DNA from: Oscillospiraceae bacterium
GTDB lineage: Bacteria > Bacillota > Clostridia > Oscillospirales > Ruminococcaceae
NCBI GenBank assembly: GCA_016296505.1
Contig: JAEDJD010000007.1
Location: 1-64,000 of the forward strand
DNA length: 64,000 nucleotides
Direction: 5' to 3'
In this document: in pieces, positions 16,863-25,720 of the stretch
Numbering within the stretch: position 1 is the stretch's first letter
Layout: every line of letters starts with the position of its first letter
Notes under the pieces: model-generated
What the model was told of the DNA's origin: nothing
What the model saw: the letters and a program-made list of their open reading frames with translations, nothing else
Database searches by the model: none
Translations under genes and position numbers: made by a program

Positions 16863-18263
16863 TTATTCTTCTCCGGTAAAGCAATACGTACACAAAGAAT
16901 TCGGATCAATCCCAACCGCCGTTTTGACATCCGCCAACAAATGATATTTCAACGAGGTGAAATTCAGTCTGCGTGCGATCTGCTCGACCATTGCGTGATA
17001 GCGTTCGGTATTATCGGTGCAGTATTCCTTGAGATAGCGATCATCTCCGTCAAAATCGCGGACAACCTGCCGTGCAATCAGATCCATATCAGATTTGCTC
17101 GGTGAGAAATTCAGATACTTGCATCCGAACATGGAAGGCGGCGAGGCTGAGCGGATATGCACCTCTTTGGCACCGTTGTTATAAAGGAAATCCACCGTAT
17201 TGCGCATCTGCGTACCTCGCACAACGGAATCATCGAGAAACAGCAGCTTTTTTCCGCGAATGAGCTGCTCAACCGGAATCAGCTTCATATGCGCCGTCAT
17301 ATCGCGGATCGACTGTTTTGCCGGCGTAAAGCTGCGAACCCATGTCGGGGTATATTTGATAAAGGGGCGCGCAAACTGAATGCCGCTTTCATTTGCATAG
17401 CCAATCGCATGACCATTGCCGGATTCCGGCACGCCGGCAACGTAATCGACATCTATACCTTTATCGCGTCTTGCGAGCAGCGCACCGCAGTTATTGCGCA
17501 TAATTTCGACATTCACGCCCTCATAGCACGAAGTTGTATAGCCGTAATACAGCCACAAAAATGCGCAAATCTTCATTTTTTTATTCGGCTCTTTGAGCGT
17601 CTCGCAAGAATCGGGCGTCAAAAAGACAACCTCGCCCGGACCCAGATCGCGGTCATAGCGATATCCGAGATTCATATAAGAAAAAGACTCGAATGCTGCG
17701 CAGTACGCGCCCTCCTTATGACCGAGAATCAACGGAGTTCTGCCGAGATAATCGCGTGCGGCATAAAGCCCGTCCTTGGTCATAAGCAGCAGCGTCATAG
17801 AGCCGCTGATCTGCTTTTGTGCATAGCGGATGCCTTCCGCTATCGTATCGCACTGATTGATGAGCGACGCAACCAACTCAGTTTGGTTGAGCTGACCGCC
17901 ACTCTGCTCACTAAAGTGACCGCCCTTAGAAATGATATCTTCAACAAGCTCCTCTGCATTGTTGATTCTGCCGACGGTTGTAAGCGCATAGCTTCCCAGA
18001 TGGGAGCGCACCATCACCGGCTGCGGATCGGTATCACTGATACAGCCAATGCCCATATTGCCATGCATAGTATCCATATCGTCACCGAACTTTGTCCGAA
18101 ACGGTGCATTTTCGATATTGTGAATGGCGCGCTGAAAGCCGGTTTCGGGCGCATAGATCGCCATACCGCCTCTGCGTGCGCCAAGATGTGTGTGGTAATC
18201 TATTCCGAAGAACAGGTCAGCCGTAATGTCCGTTTTGGACACCGCGCCGAATATACCGCCCAT
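16863..18263 (-). CDS. purF: Amidophosphoribosyltransferase-like protein lacking the nucleophilic cysteine
   Basis: PurF makes phosphoribosylamine from PRPP using ammonia released from glutamine by Cys2. This 466-residue protein has the full N-terminal Ntn glutaminase-like domain and the C-terminal phosphoribosyltransferase domain with the PRPP loop LLFLDDSVVRGTQ. However, it begins MGGIFGA where active enzymes have MCGIFG, so the nucleophile is glycine. Its position between purC and purM says it is the operon's PurF. I recall similar MGGIFG proteins in other Clostridia, so this is probably a conserved variant and not a mutation. GGAGG precedes the start. Confidence 0.88.
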   Translation of the reverse strand: MGGIFGAVSKTDITADLFFGIDYHTHLGARRGGMAIYAPETGFQRAIHNIENAPFRTKFGDDMDTMHGNMGIGCISDTDPQPVMVRSHLGSYALTTVGRINNAEELVEDIISKGGHFSEQSGGQLNQTELVASLINQCDTIAEGIRYAQKQISGSMTLLLMTKDGLYAARDYLGRTPLILGHKEGAYCAAFESFSYMNLGYRYDRDLGPGEVVFLTPDSCETLKEPNKKMKICAFLWLYYGYTTSCYEGVNVEIMRNNCGALLARRDKGIDVDYVAGVPESGNGHAIGYANESGIQFARPFIKYTPTWVRSFTPAKQSIRDMTAHMKLIPVEQLIRGKKLLFLDDSVVRGTQMRNTVDFLYNNGAKEVHIRSASPPSMFGCKYLNFSPSKSDMDLIARQVVRDFDGDDRYLKEYCTDNTERYHAMVEQIARRLNFTSLKYHLLADVKTAVGIDPNSLCTYCFTGEE

Positions 18264-18352
18264 AAACTTCCTCCGATTGCTAAAAAGTGCTATCCTGTCC
18301 CTGTGCGAAACAGGAAATCAGCCACGCTGCTGCATATCAGCAGCGCTTCTGC

Positions 18353-19072
18353 TTATGCGTTTTCCTTGAGGCGTTTCATGATCTCCTGATACGCTTCCTC
18401 TACGCCGCCCATATCTCTGCGGAAACGGTCTTTGTCGAGCTTTTCATGCGTTGTGGAATCCCAGAAGCGGCAGGTATCCGGCGAAATCTCATCCGCAAGT
18501 ACAATCTGATCTTTGAATCTTCCGAATTCGATTTTGAAGTCGATCAGATCAATATTCAGCTTCTTAAAGAAATCGACCATAAATGCGTTAACCTTGAACG
18601 CATATTTTGTAATTGTGTCGATTTCCTCCTGTGTTGCCAGACCGAGTGCCAGTGCATAGTAATCATTGATGAACGGATCATGCAAATCATCGTTTTTATA
18701 GCTGAATTCGAGAATTGGCGTCAACAGTTTTCTGCCTTCCTCAACGCCCATTCTTTTGGAGAAGCTGCCAGCTGCAACATTGCGGACAATCACCTCCAGC
18801 GGAACAATCGAAACCTTCTTGACCAGCGTTTCGCGCTCGGAAAGCTCTTCGACGAAATGCGTTGGAACGCCTTCCTTTTCGAGCATCTGGAACATAACGT
18901 TTGTCATCTGGTTATTGATAACGCCCTTGCCCTTGATCGTACCTTTTTTGGCGCCGTCGCCTGCGGTCGCGTCGTCCTTATAATCGACAATCACGAGATC
19001 AGGATCGCTGGTTAAAAAAACCTTTTTTGCCTTGCCCTCATAGAGCTGCTCGCCTTTTGTTACATTTGCCAT
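18353..19072 (-). CDS. purC: SAICAR synthetase
   Basis: Joins aspartate to CAIR with ATP. The 239-residue length and motifs (QLYEGKAKKVFLTSDPDLVIVDYKDDATAGDG, VEVIVRN-like VPLEVIVRNVAAGS, LIDFKIEFGRF, LADEISPDTCRFWD) are standard. The start at 19072 follows AGGAGG. It lies between the small DUF6440 gene and the purF-like gene. Confidence 0.97.
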   Translation of the reverse strand: MANVTKGEQLYEGKAKKVFLTSDPDLVIVDYKDDATAGDGAKKGTIKGKGVINNQMTNVMFQMLEKEGVPTHFVEELSERETLVKKVSIVPLEVIVRNVAAGSFSKRMGVEEGRKLLTPILEFSYKNDDLHDPFINDYYALALGLATQEEIDTITKYAFKVNAFMVDFFKKLNIDLIDFKIEFGRFKDQIVLADEISPDTCRFWDSTTHEKLDKDRFRRDMGGVEEAYQEIMKRLKENA

Positions 19073-19115
19073 TTTATGTTCCTCCTAAATATTGGTTCAC
19101 ATATGTATTTGCGGA

Positions 19116-19364
19116 TTATCCGCATTGCTTAACTGTTATTTTCCGCGCAATCAGCGGCGTTCCGTCTGCATCCAGCAGCGGAGTCAGCGGACAGTCAATG
19201 CCCGATTTTGTCAGATAACTGACGCCGGTTTCTCGATCTGTGATCGTATAGAGCATCATGCCGCCGAGCGCTTGTCGGCTTGTCAGCACAAAGCGTCCTT
19301 TTTCATCTGACAGATCTTGTTCTTTCGGATCGAAGAAATCCTTCACCGCATCTGTGAAATTCAT
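19116..19364 (-). CDS. DUF6440 family protein
   Basis: An 82-residue small soluble protein ending with GVSYLTKSGIDCPLTPLLDADGTPLIARK. The LTPLLD-DG pattern is what I associate with DUF6440. It is embedded between purE and purC with short gaps (23 and 43 bases) and so is cotranscribed with the purine genes. Its role is unknown; the ribosome binding site is weak (AAAGG 13 bases upstream). Confidence 0.75.
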   Translation of the reverse strand: MNFTDAVKDFFDPKEQDLSDEKGRFVLTSRQALGGMMLYTITDRETGVSYLTKSGIDCPLTPLLDADGTPLIARKITVKQCG

Positions 19365-19387
19365 AGTACGCTCTAGCCTTTCTAATC

Positions 19388-19885
19388 TTACAGCTCCGCG
19401 ATTTTCTCTTGCAGCGCTGCGTCTTTCATCTGCACGCCTGCGATCATCTCCGCCTTGCGCGCTTTGAGCTGTGCTGCAAGATCTTCATCGGAGAGCGCGA
19501 GCATCTGCACCGCGAGAATCGCCGCATTCTTTGCGCCGTCCACTGCGACCGTTGCAACCGGAATACCCGAAGGCATCATGACCGTTGCAAGCAGCGCGTC
19601 CAGACCGTCAAGCTGCGCGCCCTTGCAGGGAATACCGATCACCGGCAACGTGGTATGTCCGGCGATTACACCGGCAAGATGCGCCGCCATGCCCGCCGCA
19701 CAAATCATCACACCGAACCCGTTTTTCTCCGCATTTTCAGCGAAATCCGCAGCAAGTGCAGGGGTCCTGTGGGCACTCATGACGTGCGCCTCAAACGGAA
19801 CACCGAAACTTTTCAGCTCCGTGAGTGCGCCCTTCACGACAGGAAAATCACTGTCGCTGCCCATGATAACTGCAACCTTTTTCAT
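19388..19885 (-). CDS. purE: N5-carboxyaminoimidazole ribonucleotide mutase
   Basis: Rearranges N5-CAIR to CAIR. The 165-residue class I PurE has MGSDSDFPVVKGA, the SAHRTP catalytic loop and GMAAHLAGVIAGHTTLPVIGIP. AAAGGAG precedes the start at 19885. It is the first gene of the purine set, only 41 bases after the stop of the WG-like membrane protein gene. Transcription may therefore enter from upstream; no clear separate promoter is visible in the gap. Confidence 0.97.
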   Translation of the reverse strand: MKKVAVIMGSDSDFPVVKGALTELKSFGVPFEAHVMSAHRTPALAADFAENAEKNGFGVMICAAGMAAHLAGVIAGHTTLPVIGIPCKGAQLDGLDALLATVMMPSGIPVATVAVDGAKNAAILAVQMLALSDEDLAAQLKARKAEMIAGVQMKDAALQEKIAEL

Positions 19886-19926
19886 ATAAAAATTACTCCT
19901 TTCAGAGGATAAAATATATTTTTGTA

Positions 19927-20988
19927 TTAGGCGATGCCAGTCGCATACATCTGCGAATCGCGAAATCCGGAATACGTTAATGCACCGGATGCGTTGCGTG
20001 TAAGCGTCAGCAGCATAGATGTTTGAACAGTCTCAAGGATACCGCCCTGATTCTGATATTTTTCCTGCAGCTTTCGATCTTCATAGAACGGCTTTTCCAA
20101 GAGATCGTTCTTACTGTCCATGATCTGATATTTCACCTGAATTTGCACCAGATAAGAAGGCAAGCCTTCCGTTTCAAGCGTCTTGATCCGGCTGATATCC
20201 GCGGAAACAAGCCGACAGGATTCATAGCGGGAACCAACGCAAATTTCATGACTGTTTTCCGGAGACAACAACGTATCGTCCGGTTGCTGCTTTGTCACAA
20301 AGAGATACCGCAAATAGGCGGCGGCGGTCTCACCAATATCAGAAAGTATTTCCGCAGAAGGCATATTCTTCAGTTCGATCTCATCCAGATCCATCGTCAG
20401 CATATGCAGTCCGACAGGATATGCGGTATGCCATTCTGTCCATTCGATCTGCTGATCGTGCAGTTTTCCTTTTCTACGGCATTTACCAGATTCAAGCGTA
20501 AGCATCCCTTCCTCATAGGAATAGGAATCCCATGCTTTATCCGACCATCGTGTGCCATCTGCATGATACAGATGATAATATATCTTATTGTTTTCCGTAA
20601 AGGCGGCAAGCCAAAGATCGGAATTGGAAGCAGCAACCGGCACAATAGACTGATAAATAAACGGAACAAGCTGCTCGCCATTTGTCCGGAGCAAACCGAT
20701 CTGATCGGACTTGCTCTCGCTGGGACGCGCAATCAGAACAGAGTCGCTCATGATGCGCAAATATCCCCATATCGGTTCAATCAGCACTCTGCCGTTAGCA
20801 TTGACAGCGCCCCACAAACCGTCTGAACCCTCAATCAGAGAGACTGCGTTTCTATTTTCGGCAGGCTGTGTTTCCTGTTCCAGCTGCTCACCTGCCGGTG
20901 AAGCAAGACGAAAGCTGATGATCGCGGTACTCAGAAATAGTACAGCAGCCAGCAGCGCAAAGATCAGCAGTTTCGTGCGGCTGTTCAT
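19927..20988 (-). CDS. Membrane-anchored WG-repeat-like protein
   Basis: A 353-residue protein with one N-terminal membrane anchor (LLIFALLAAVLFLSTAIISF) and an extracytoplasmic domain. The domain begins with a WG-like repeat (GLWGAVNANGRVLIEPIWGYLRI, then IGLLRTNGEQLVPFIYQSI). WG repeats are found in many Firmicutes surface proteins of unknown role. ATG at 20988 is chosen over 20997 because AAAGGA is 9 bases away from the former and only one base from the latter. It lies between the acidic-tailed glycosyltransferase and purE. Confidence 0.75.
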   Translation of the reverse strand: MNSRTKLLIFALLAAVLFLSTAIISFRLASPAGEQLEQETQPAENRNAVSLIEGSDGLWGAVNANGRVLIEPIWGYLRIMSDSVLIARPSESKSDQIGLLRTNGEQLVPFIYQSIVPVAASNSDLWLAAFTENNKIYYHLYHADGTRWSDKAWDSYSYEEGMLTLESGKCRRKGKLHDQQIEWTEWHTAYPVGLHMLTMDLDEIELKNMPSAEILSDIGETAAAYLRYLFVTKQQPDDTLLSPENSHEICVGSRYESCRLVSADISRIKTLETEGLPSYLVQIQVKYQIMDSKNDLLEKPFYEDRKLQEKYQNQGGILETVQTSMLLTLTRNASGALTYSGFRDSQMYATGIA

Positions 20989-21030
20989 AGGCGGCATTCC
21001 TTTCCGTATTGTTCAGAGCTGACTCCGCGC

Positions 21031-22809
21031 TTAGAAATGCGCCCCCTGATAAGTGCTGTCGTCCTCCTCATCATCGAAATCATCATATTCCTGCGCATCT
21101 GCCTCGTCATCTGCGTCCTGTTCTGCGTCGAATGCATCGTCCGGCATATCATCGTCATAATCCTCGTCAAGCGTATCTGCAAGCTCAGAAAATTCTTCGT
21201 CCGCAATTGGATCGGGCTGAAGTTTTCCGAGCATAGAATTTTTCAGTCCGGAAATCTTCTCCTTTACCGACGCAAAAAATTCACCTGCGCGTTCTGTAAA
21301 GGTCGGCGCGTCGTCAAATGCTTCCTCTGCGTCATCATAGTCATCTTCATCTCCGGAATCTGTATCTTCCGCCGGCGCATCCTCGTCGTAATCATCATAG
21401 TCAAGGTTATCGTAATCAATATTGACCTCGAACTTTTTCTCTTTCACGCGCTCAGATGATACATCGTTCTCATCATCTTGCTCATTTTCAGCGTCATCTT
21501 CGTATTCGTCATCATCCTCGTATTCGTCATCATCTTCGTACTCGTCGTCATCCTCGTACTCGTCATCATCCTCGTATTCGTCGTCATCCTCGTATTCGTC
21601 GTCATCCTCGTACTCGTCATCATCCTCGTATTCGTCGTCATCCTCGTATTCGTCGTCATCCTCGTATTCGTCGTCATCCTCGTACTCATCGGCGTCCTCA
21701 GATTCGTCATTATCCGCAAACGCTGCGTCAACAATGGCATCGAATTCCGCATCCGCTTCTGACTTGATTCGCTGCGCTTTTTCGAGCTGTTCAGTAGTCT
21801 CCGCACTGGCATCGTTATCCTCTGCCACATCCTGCTGCGCGTCCGAAGCCTTATTCTCGCTTTCTTCGGTTTCACGCACCAAATAAACAGGACGATGCTT
21901 GACCTCAAGATAGGTCTTACCGAGATACAAGCCCAGAATGCCGGTGCAGAACACCTGCAAACCGCCGAAGAACACGACACAGCAGGTCGTTGTCGGATAG
22001 CCCAGCGGATCACCGCCAAACGCAAGCCGCTTGACAACCGTAAAGATCAGCAGTATCAAACCAATCAGGCAGGAGATAAAACCGATGATCGCCGTTGCAG
22101 TCAGCGGCGCAGTCGAAAATCCAATAATTCCTTCCAGCGAATAGCGGAACAACCCCCAGAAGCTCCATGCGCTCGTTCCGGCTGCACGTTCCACATTTTC
22201 GTATTCCAGATATTTGACGCGGAAACCAACCCATGCGAAAATACCCTTAGAGAAACGATTGTATTCGCTCATAGAAAGCACAGCATCAACCATTTGTCTG
22301 GACATAAAACGAAAATCCTGCGCACCGTCCACGATATCGGTCTGCGAAATACGGTTCATGATCTTGTAGAACAATCTCGCAAACCAAGAACGGATCTTGG
22401 ATTCACCGGCGCGACTGACTCTGCGCGTTGTTGCGCAATCGTATTCGCCGCTCGCCACCGCCTCATACATTTCCGGCAGGAATTGCGGCGGATGCTGCAA
22501 ATCGGCGTCCATGACCACGCAATAATCGCCCTTGGCGTTGGAAAGACCGGCATAAATGCCTGCTTCCTTACCGAAATTGCGTGAAAATGAAATGTAGCGC
22601 ACACGCTTGTCATATTTTGCCATAATCTGTAGGGAACGCAGCGTGCGGTCCTTGGAGCCATCATCAATAAAGAGGTATTCAAACTCCAGTTCCGGATGAT
22701 CCTCCTGCATGGCGGCAGAAACCTTGGTGATCTCTTTATAGAACATCGGCAGGACTTCCTGCTCGTTATAGCATGGCACAATGACTGAAATCAGCTTTTT
22801 TTCTTCCAC
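21031..22809 (-). CDS. GT2 glycosyltransferase (GtrB/DPM1-like) with long acidic repeat tail
   Basis: Residues 1-230 form a GT-A domain (SVIVPCYNEQEVL, FIDDGSKDRT, DADLQHPP) that would transfer sugar from a nucleotide sugar to polyprenyl phosphate. Two membrane helices follow (about 232-305). The last 280 residues are extremely acidic and include about 11 tandem copies of DEYEDD (18-base repeat, 21500-21690). The start is GTG at 22809 with GGAGG 7 bases upstream; no ATG is well placed. A sigma-A promoter lies at 22872-22900. The tail is not part of the enzyme family and is probably cytoplasmic and disordered. Confidence 0.85.
   Translation of the reverse strand: MEEKKLISVIVPCYNEQEVLPMFYKEITKVSAAMQEDHPELEFEYLFIDDGSKDRTLRSLQIMAKYDKRVRYISFSRNFGKEAGIYAGLSNAKGDYCVVMDADLQHPPQFLPEMYEAVASGEYDCATTRRVSRAGESKIRSWFARLFYKIMNRISQTDIVDGAQDFRFMSRQMVDAVLSMSEYNRFSKGIFAWVGFRVKYLEYENVERAAGTSAWSFWGLFRYSLEGIIGFSTAPLTATAIIGFISCLIGLILLIFTVVKRLAFGGDPLGYPTTTCCVVFFGGLQVFCTGILGLYLGKTYLEVKHRPVYLVRETEESENKASDAQQDVAEDNDASAETTEQLEKAQRIKSEADAEFDAIVDAAFADNDESEDADEYEDDDEYEDDDEYEDDDEYEDDDEYEDDDEYEDDDEYEDDDEYEDDDEYEDDDEYEDDDEYEDDAENEQDDENDVSSERVKEKKFEVNIDYDNLDYDDYDEDAPAEDTDSGDEDDYDDAEEAFDDAPTFTERAGEFFASVKEKISGLKNSMLGKLQPDPIADEEFSELADTLDEDYDDDMPDDAFDAEQDADDEADAQEYDDFDDEEDDSTYQGAHF
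21500..21690 (-). repeat. 18-base tandem repeat encoding DEYEDD
   Basis: About 11 copies of an 18-base unit whose only variation is at synonymous third positions (GTATTC/GTACTC, GTCATC/GTCGTC). The repeat lies entirely inside the acidic tail of the glycosyltransferase gene. Copy number could vary by slippage without shifting the frame. Confidence 0.9.
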
Positions 22810-22871
22810 TTTGTTCCTCCAATCAGGACTGCACGGCAGCAGCCGCGAGTTCGCATAATCATACACTATAT

Positions 22872-22900
22872 ATTATACTCTATACGTCCAAAAAAAGCAA
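22872..22900 (-). promoter_or_regulatory. Sigma-A promoter for the GT2 gene starting at 22809
   Basis: Minus-strand -35 TTGCTT (22900-22895), a 17-base spacer, and -10 TATAAT (22877-22872), upstream of the GTG start at 22809. Confidence 0.7.
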
Positions 22901-22997
22901 GGGGGAAAACTGAAATAAAATGCAGAAAATGCCCCTTGGATTCTAAATAATTTACGTCAAACTGCGGAGAACTGCGTTGATACCTGTTTGGGCAGCG

Positions 22998-23046
22998 AAA
23001 AAACGGACCGCCTCCCATGGGAATATCTCCCATCAGAAGCAATCCG
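22998..23046 (-). terminator. Intrinsic terminator of the LRR-LRR-GT2 operon
   Basis: On the minus strand CGGATTGC pairs with GCGGTCCG around an inner ATGGGA/TTCCCAT hairpin and is followed by TTTTTT. It is just downstream of the stop at 23059. Confidence 0.8.
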
Positions 23047-23058
23047 GTGCTTTGATAA

Positions 23059-24039
23059 TTATGATTTCGGAGAGGAGGTCTCTGCGTCGTTCAGATAGTC
23101 CGCAACAATATAACGTGGGCGCTGCTTCACTTCCGCATAGATCTTCCCGATATATTCTCCGATAATGCCGAGCGCCAACAGCTGCAATCCGCCGATCAGC
23201 CAGATGGAACACATGGTGCTCGACCAACCTAGTTCGGAATGTCCTGTCAGCTTCACGATAAACGCCCAGATAAACGCCGCTGCGCTCAGCACAAACATCA
23301 GCAAGCCGATCGTTGTAATCATCCGAAGCGGCTTATTGCTGAAAGACGTAATACCGTTGATAGCAAAGGCAAGCATCTTTTTCAGCGGATACTTGCTTTC
23401 GCCAGCAAAACGCTCTGCACGTTCATAATACACATTGCAGCTCTGAAAGCCGATCAACGGCACCATGCCGCGCAGAAAAAGATTGACCTCGCGGAAATTA
23501 GAAAGCTCCTGCAGAACGCGCCGGCTCATTAACCGAAAATCCGCATGATTATATACCACATCCGCGCCCATCGCCGCCATAAACTTATAGAACCCTTCGG
23601 CGGTGCATTTCTTGAAAAACGTATCGGTATCACGTGCGCTCCGCACGCCATAAACGACCTGATTGCCCTCATAATACTTTGCAAGCATTTCATCAATCGC
23701 ATTGATATCATCTTGCAAATCAGCGTCCATAGAGATTGCCATGTCGCACTGCTCCCTGACCGTCATCAAACCTGCAAGAACGGCATTCTGATGTCCGGCA
23801 TTATGCGCCAAATTGATACCTGAGAAAAACGAGGGCGCCTGCGTATGAAGCTCTATGATAATCTCCCATGTCCGATCCTTTGAGCCATCATTGACAAATA
23901 CGATCCGGCTATCGCTGGAAATCATCTTTTTTTCCAGCAGATACATATACTTATCCTGAAGGCGCTTTGCGGTTTCGCGCAGAACCGCTTCTTCATTATA
24001 GCAGGGAATAACCATATAGAGCGTCTCCGCTGCCTGCAT
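23059..24039 (-). CDS. GT2 glycosyltransferase, bactoprenol/dolichol-phosphate sugar transferase type
   Basis: The 326-residue protein has an N-terminal GT-A domain (MVIPCYNEEAVL, FVNDGSKDRTW, SMDADLQDD) and two C-terminal membrane helices (about residues 232-300). This is the architecture of GtrB-like enzymes that load sugars onto polyprenyl phosphate. Unlike the neighbour at 21031-22809 it has only a short tail. It lies 40 bases downstream of the LRR gene, so it likely shares an operon with two surface LRR proteins, perhaps in cell-surface glycan work. AAAGGAG precedes the start. Confidence 0.88.
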   Translation of the reverse strand: MQAAETLYMVIPCYNEEAVLRETAKRLQDKYMYLLEKKMISSDSRIVFVNDGSKDRTWEIIIELHTQAPSFFSGINLAHNAGHQNAVLAGLMTVREQCDMAISMDADLQDDINAIDEMLAKYYEGNQVVYGVRSARDTDTFFKKCTAEGFYKFMAAMGADVVYNHADFRLMSRRVLQELSNFREVNLFLRGMVPLIGFQSCNVYYERAERFAGESKYPLKKMLAFAINGITSFSNKPLRMITTIGLLMFVLSAAAFIWAFIVKLTGHSELGWSSTMCSIWLIGGLQLLALGIIGEYIGKIYAEVKQRPRYIVADYLNDAETSSPKS

Positions 24040-24079
24040 GATACATGATCTCCTTTCCGTTTATCGAAAAACGGTTTCC

Positions 24080-25720
24080 TTATTCAGAGTCTGCTGACGC
24101 ATCCGAATCCGCGGATTCCTCTGCGTCATCCGTCGAAATACCGTAGCTTCTGTCGTAGGGATCCTCACTATCGTCGTCATCATCAAGAATACTGGTATAG
24201 TTCGGATCATTCACCTGCTCCTGCACGCTCACTTCTGCCGCAGCCTCTTCGGTCGCCGATTTTTTGCCGCGTTTCTTCAGCAAAATCAGAACAACAGCAA
24301 GCAGCAGAACCATTCCGCCGATCACAATACCCAGCACGGCATTCTGACTCAGACCGATTTGCTTAAATGCCACACCATTTGTTTCTGCATACTTTTTCGC
24401 TTCGGATTCCGGACCGCCTTCCAACAGGAAACCGGATTGAATGATCGTCTCAGCCGCGCCGTCTTCTCCGGATGTAGTCATCTGGAAGCCGATCGCATGA
24501 TCACCGATCTCCGTAACGCTATTCGGCAGCCGAAGCGATTGCAGTCCGGTACACCCGAAGAACGCCCATGCGCCGATCGTAGTAACCGTATCCGGAATTG
24601 CAAGTTCCGTTAAGCCTTCGCAGTTATAGAACGCGCTCTCGCCAATCGAAGCGACGCCGCTGGCGAGCTGAAAGTTGCTCAGCTTGACGCATCCGGCGAA
24701 AAGACCTGTCGGAATCGTTGTAATGCCACGTGGAAGTACAATTTCCGTCAAATTCTGGCATTCCGAAAACGCGCCTTCACCCAGTTCGGTAAGGTTATCC
24801 GGCAAGACAATGCTTTTAAGCTTGACCGAACCGGAAAACGCATATGGCGCAATGATTTTGACATCCTTGGAAACGGTATAGGTTTCCTCCTCCAAACCGG
24901 CTGGATAGGCAAGCAGACGCGTGCCATTTGCCGATGTCAGCGCACCATTGCTGTCTACAGTATACGCCGGATTATCCGGATCGACTGTAAAGCATTCAAT
25001 ACCGATACAGGAAACAATCGCAAGATCGGCGATCTCCTGAACCGATGCCGGAATATGCAATTCTTTCAGAGAATAACAATATACAAAGCTCTGCGCGTCA
25101 ATTTTCTCAACTTCCTCTGGAATGACAATTTCTTCCAGACCAATATCATAGTAAAAGGCAGCTTCCGGAATGATTTTCAGATGCTCCGGCAGCGTGATAC
25201 TTTTAAGCGCATAACAATTTGCAAAGGCATACATACCGATATCGGTTACAGAATCCGGAATTTCGAGCGTTTCCAACGCTAGGCAGTAATAAAATGCGCC
25301 TGCCGCGATTTCGGTCACGGTATCGGGAATGGTTACGGATGTGAGCGCTGCGCACTGGCTGAATGCGCCCTCGTCAATACGAACAATCTTTTCGCCCTCC
25401 GCTTCCGCCGGAATCTTCACCTCGGTCGCAGTTTTATCGACATAACTGACGGCTGCGCCGCCGGATTCGAGTCTCCGATAGCCAACCTGTCCAACGATAA
25501 AGGTATTTTCATCGGTAATGACGTCGTCTTCGTCAGCGCTGTCCACAGCGGCTGCATCCGCATCATCAGCCAAATCTTCTTCCGCAAGCGCTTCCGCGTC
25601 GACTGCAGTGGTTTCAGCGCCCTCGTTCTCCGCAGCGACAGAGATTCCTGCATTCAGGGCAGAAAGCATCACCAGGCTGCAGAAAAATGACAGCAGCCGC
25701 TTATTCCAATTACGTTTCAT
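24080..25720 (-). CDS. BspA-type leucine-rich-repeat surface protein with C-terminal membrane anchor
   Basis: The 546-residue protein has a signal peptide (LLSFFCSLVMLSALNAGISVAAE), an acidic linker, and then about twelve LRR_5 repeats of the pattern IPDTVTEIxxxAFxxCxxL (residues about 110-430). A single membrane helix follows (AVLGIVIGGMVLLLAVVLILL), then a basic stop-transfer RGKKS and an acidic cytoplasmic tail. ATG at 25720 is preferred, with GAGGAG upstream, and the upstream alternative would place 40 charged residues before the signal peptide. It overlaps the previous LRR gene by 11 bases. Such proteins often mediate adhesion. Confidence 0.88.
   Translation of the reverse strand: MKRNWNKRLLSFFCSLVMLSALNAGISVAAENEGAETTAVDAEALAEEDLADDADAAAVDSADEDDVITDENTFIVGQVGYRRLESGGAAVSYVDKTATEVKIPAEAEGEKIVRIDEGAFSQCAALTSVTIPDTVTEIAAGAFYYCLALETLEIPDSVTDIGMYAFANCYALKSITLPEHLKIIPEAAFYYDIGLEEIVIPEEVEKIDAQSFVYCYSLKELHIPASVQEIADLAIVSCIGIECFTVDPDNPAYTVDSNGALTSANGTRLLAYPAGLEEETYTVSKDVKIIAPYAFSGSVKLKSIVLPDNLTELGEGAFSECQNLTEIVLPRGITTIPTGLFAGCVKLSNFQLASGVASIGESAFYNCEGLTELAIPDTVTTIGAWAFFGCTGLQSLRLPNSVTEIGDHAIGFQMTTSGEDGAAETIIQSGFLLEGGPESEAKKYAETNGVAFKQIGLSQNAVLGIVIGGMVLLLAVVLILLKKRGKKSATEEAAAEVSVQEQVNDPNYTSILDDDDDSEDPYDRSYGISTDDAEESADSDASADSE

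Noticed and set aside
16709..16930. 73-codon frame overlapping the purF 3' end as a separate gene
   Set aside because: Its useful part (HSSICIRGEKV) is the missing N-terminus of the frameshifted metallo-hydrolase; the remainder overlaps purF coding sequence.
21500..21690. CRISPR array
   Set aside because: The repeat unit is 18 bases without unique spacers and is in frame inside a coding region; no cas genes are present in the window.
21422..21886. Plus-strand open frame encoding long Ser/Tyr repeats (SSSYSSS)
   Set aside because: It is the antisense of the DEYEDD tandem repeat in the glycosyltransferase gene; it has no ribosome binding site, and the minus frame has clear homology.
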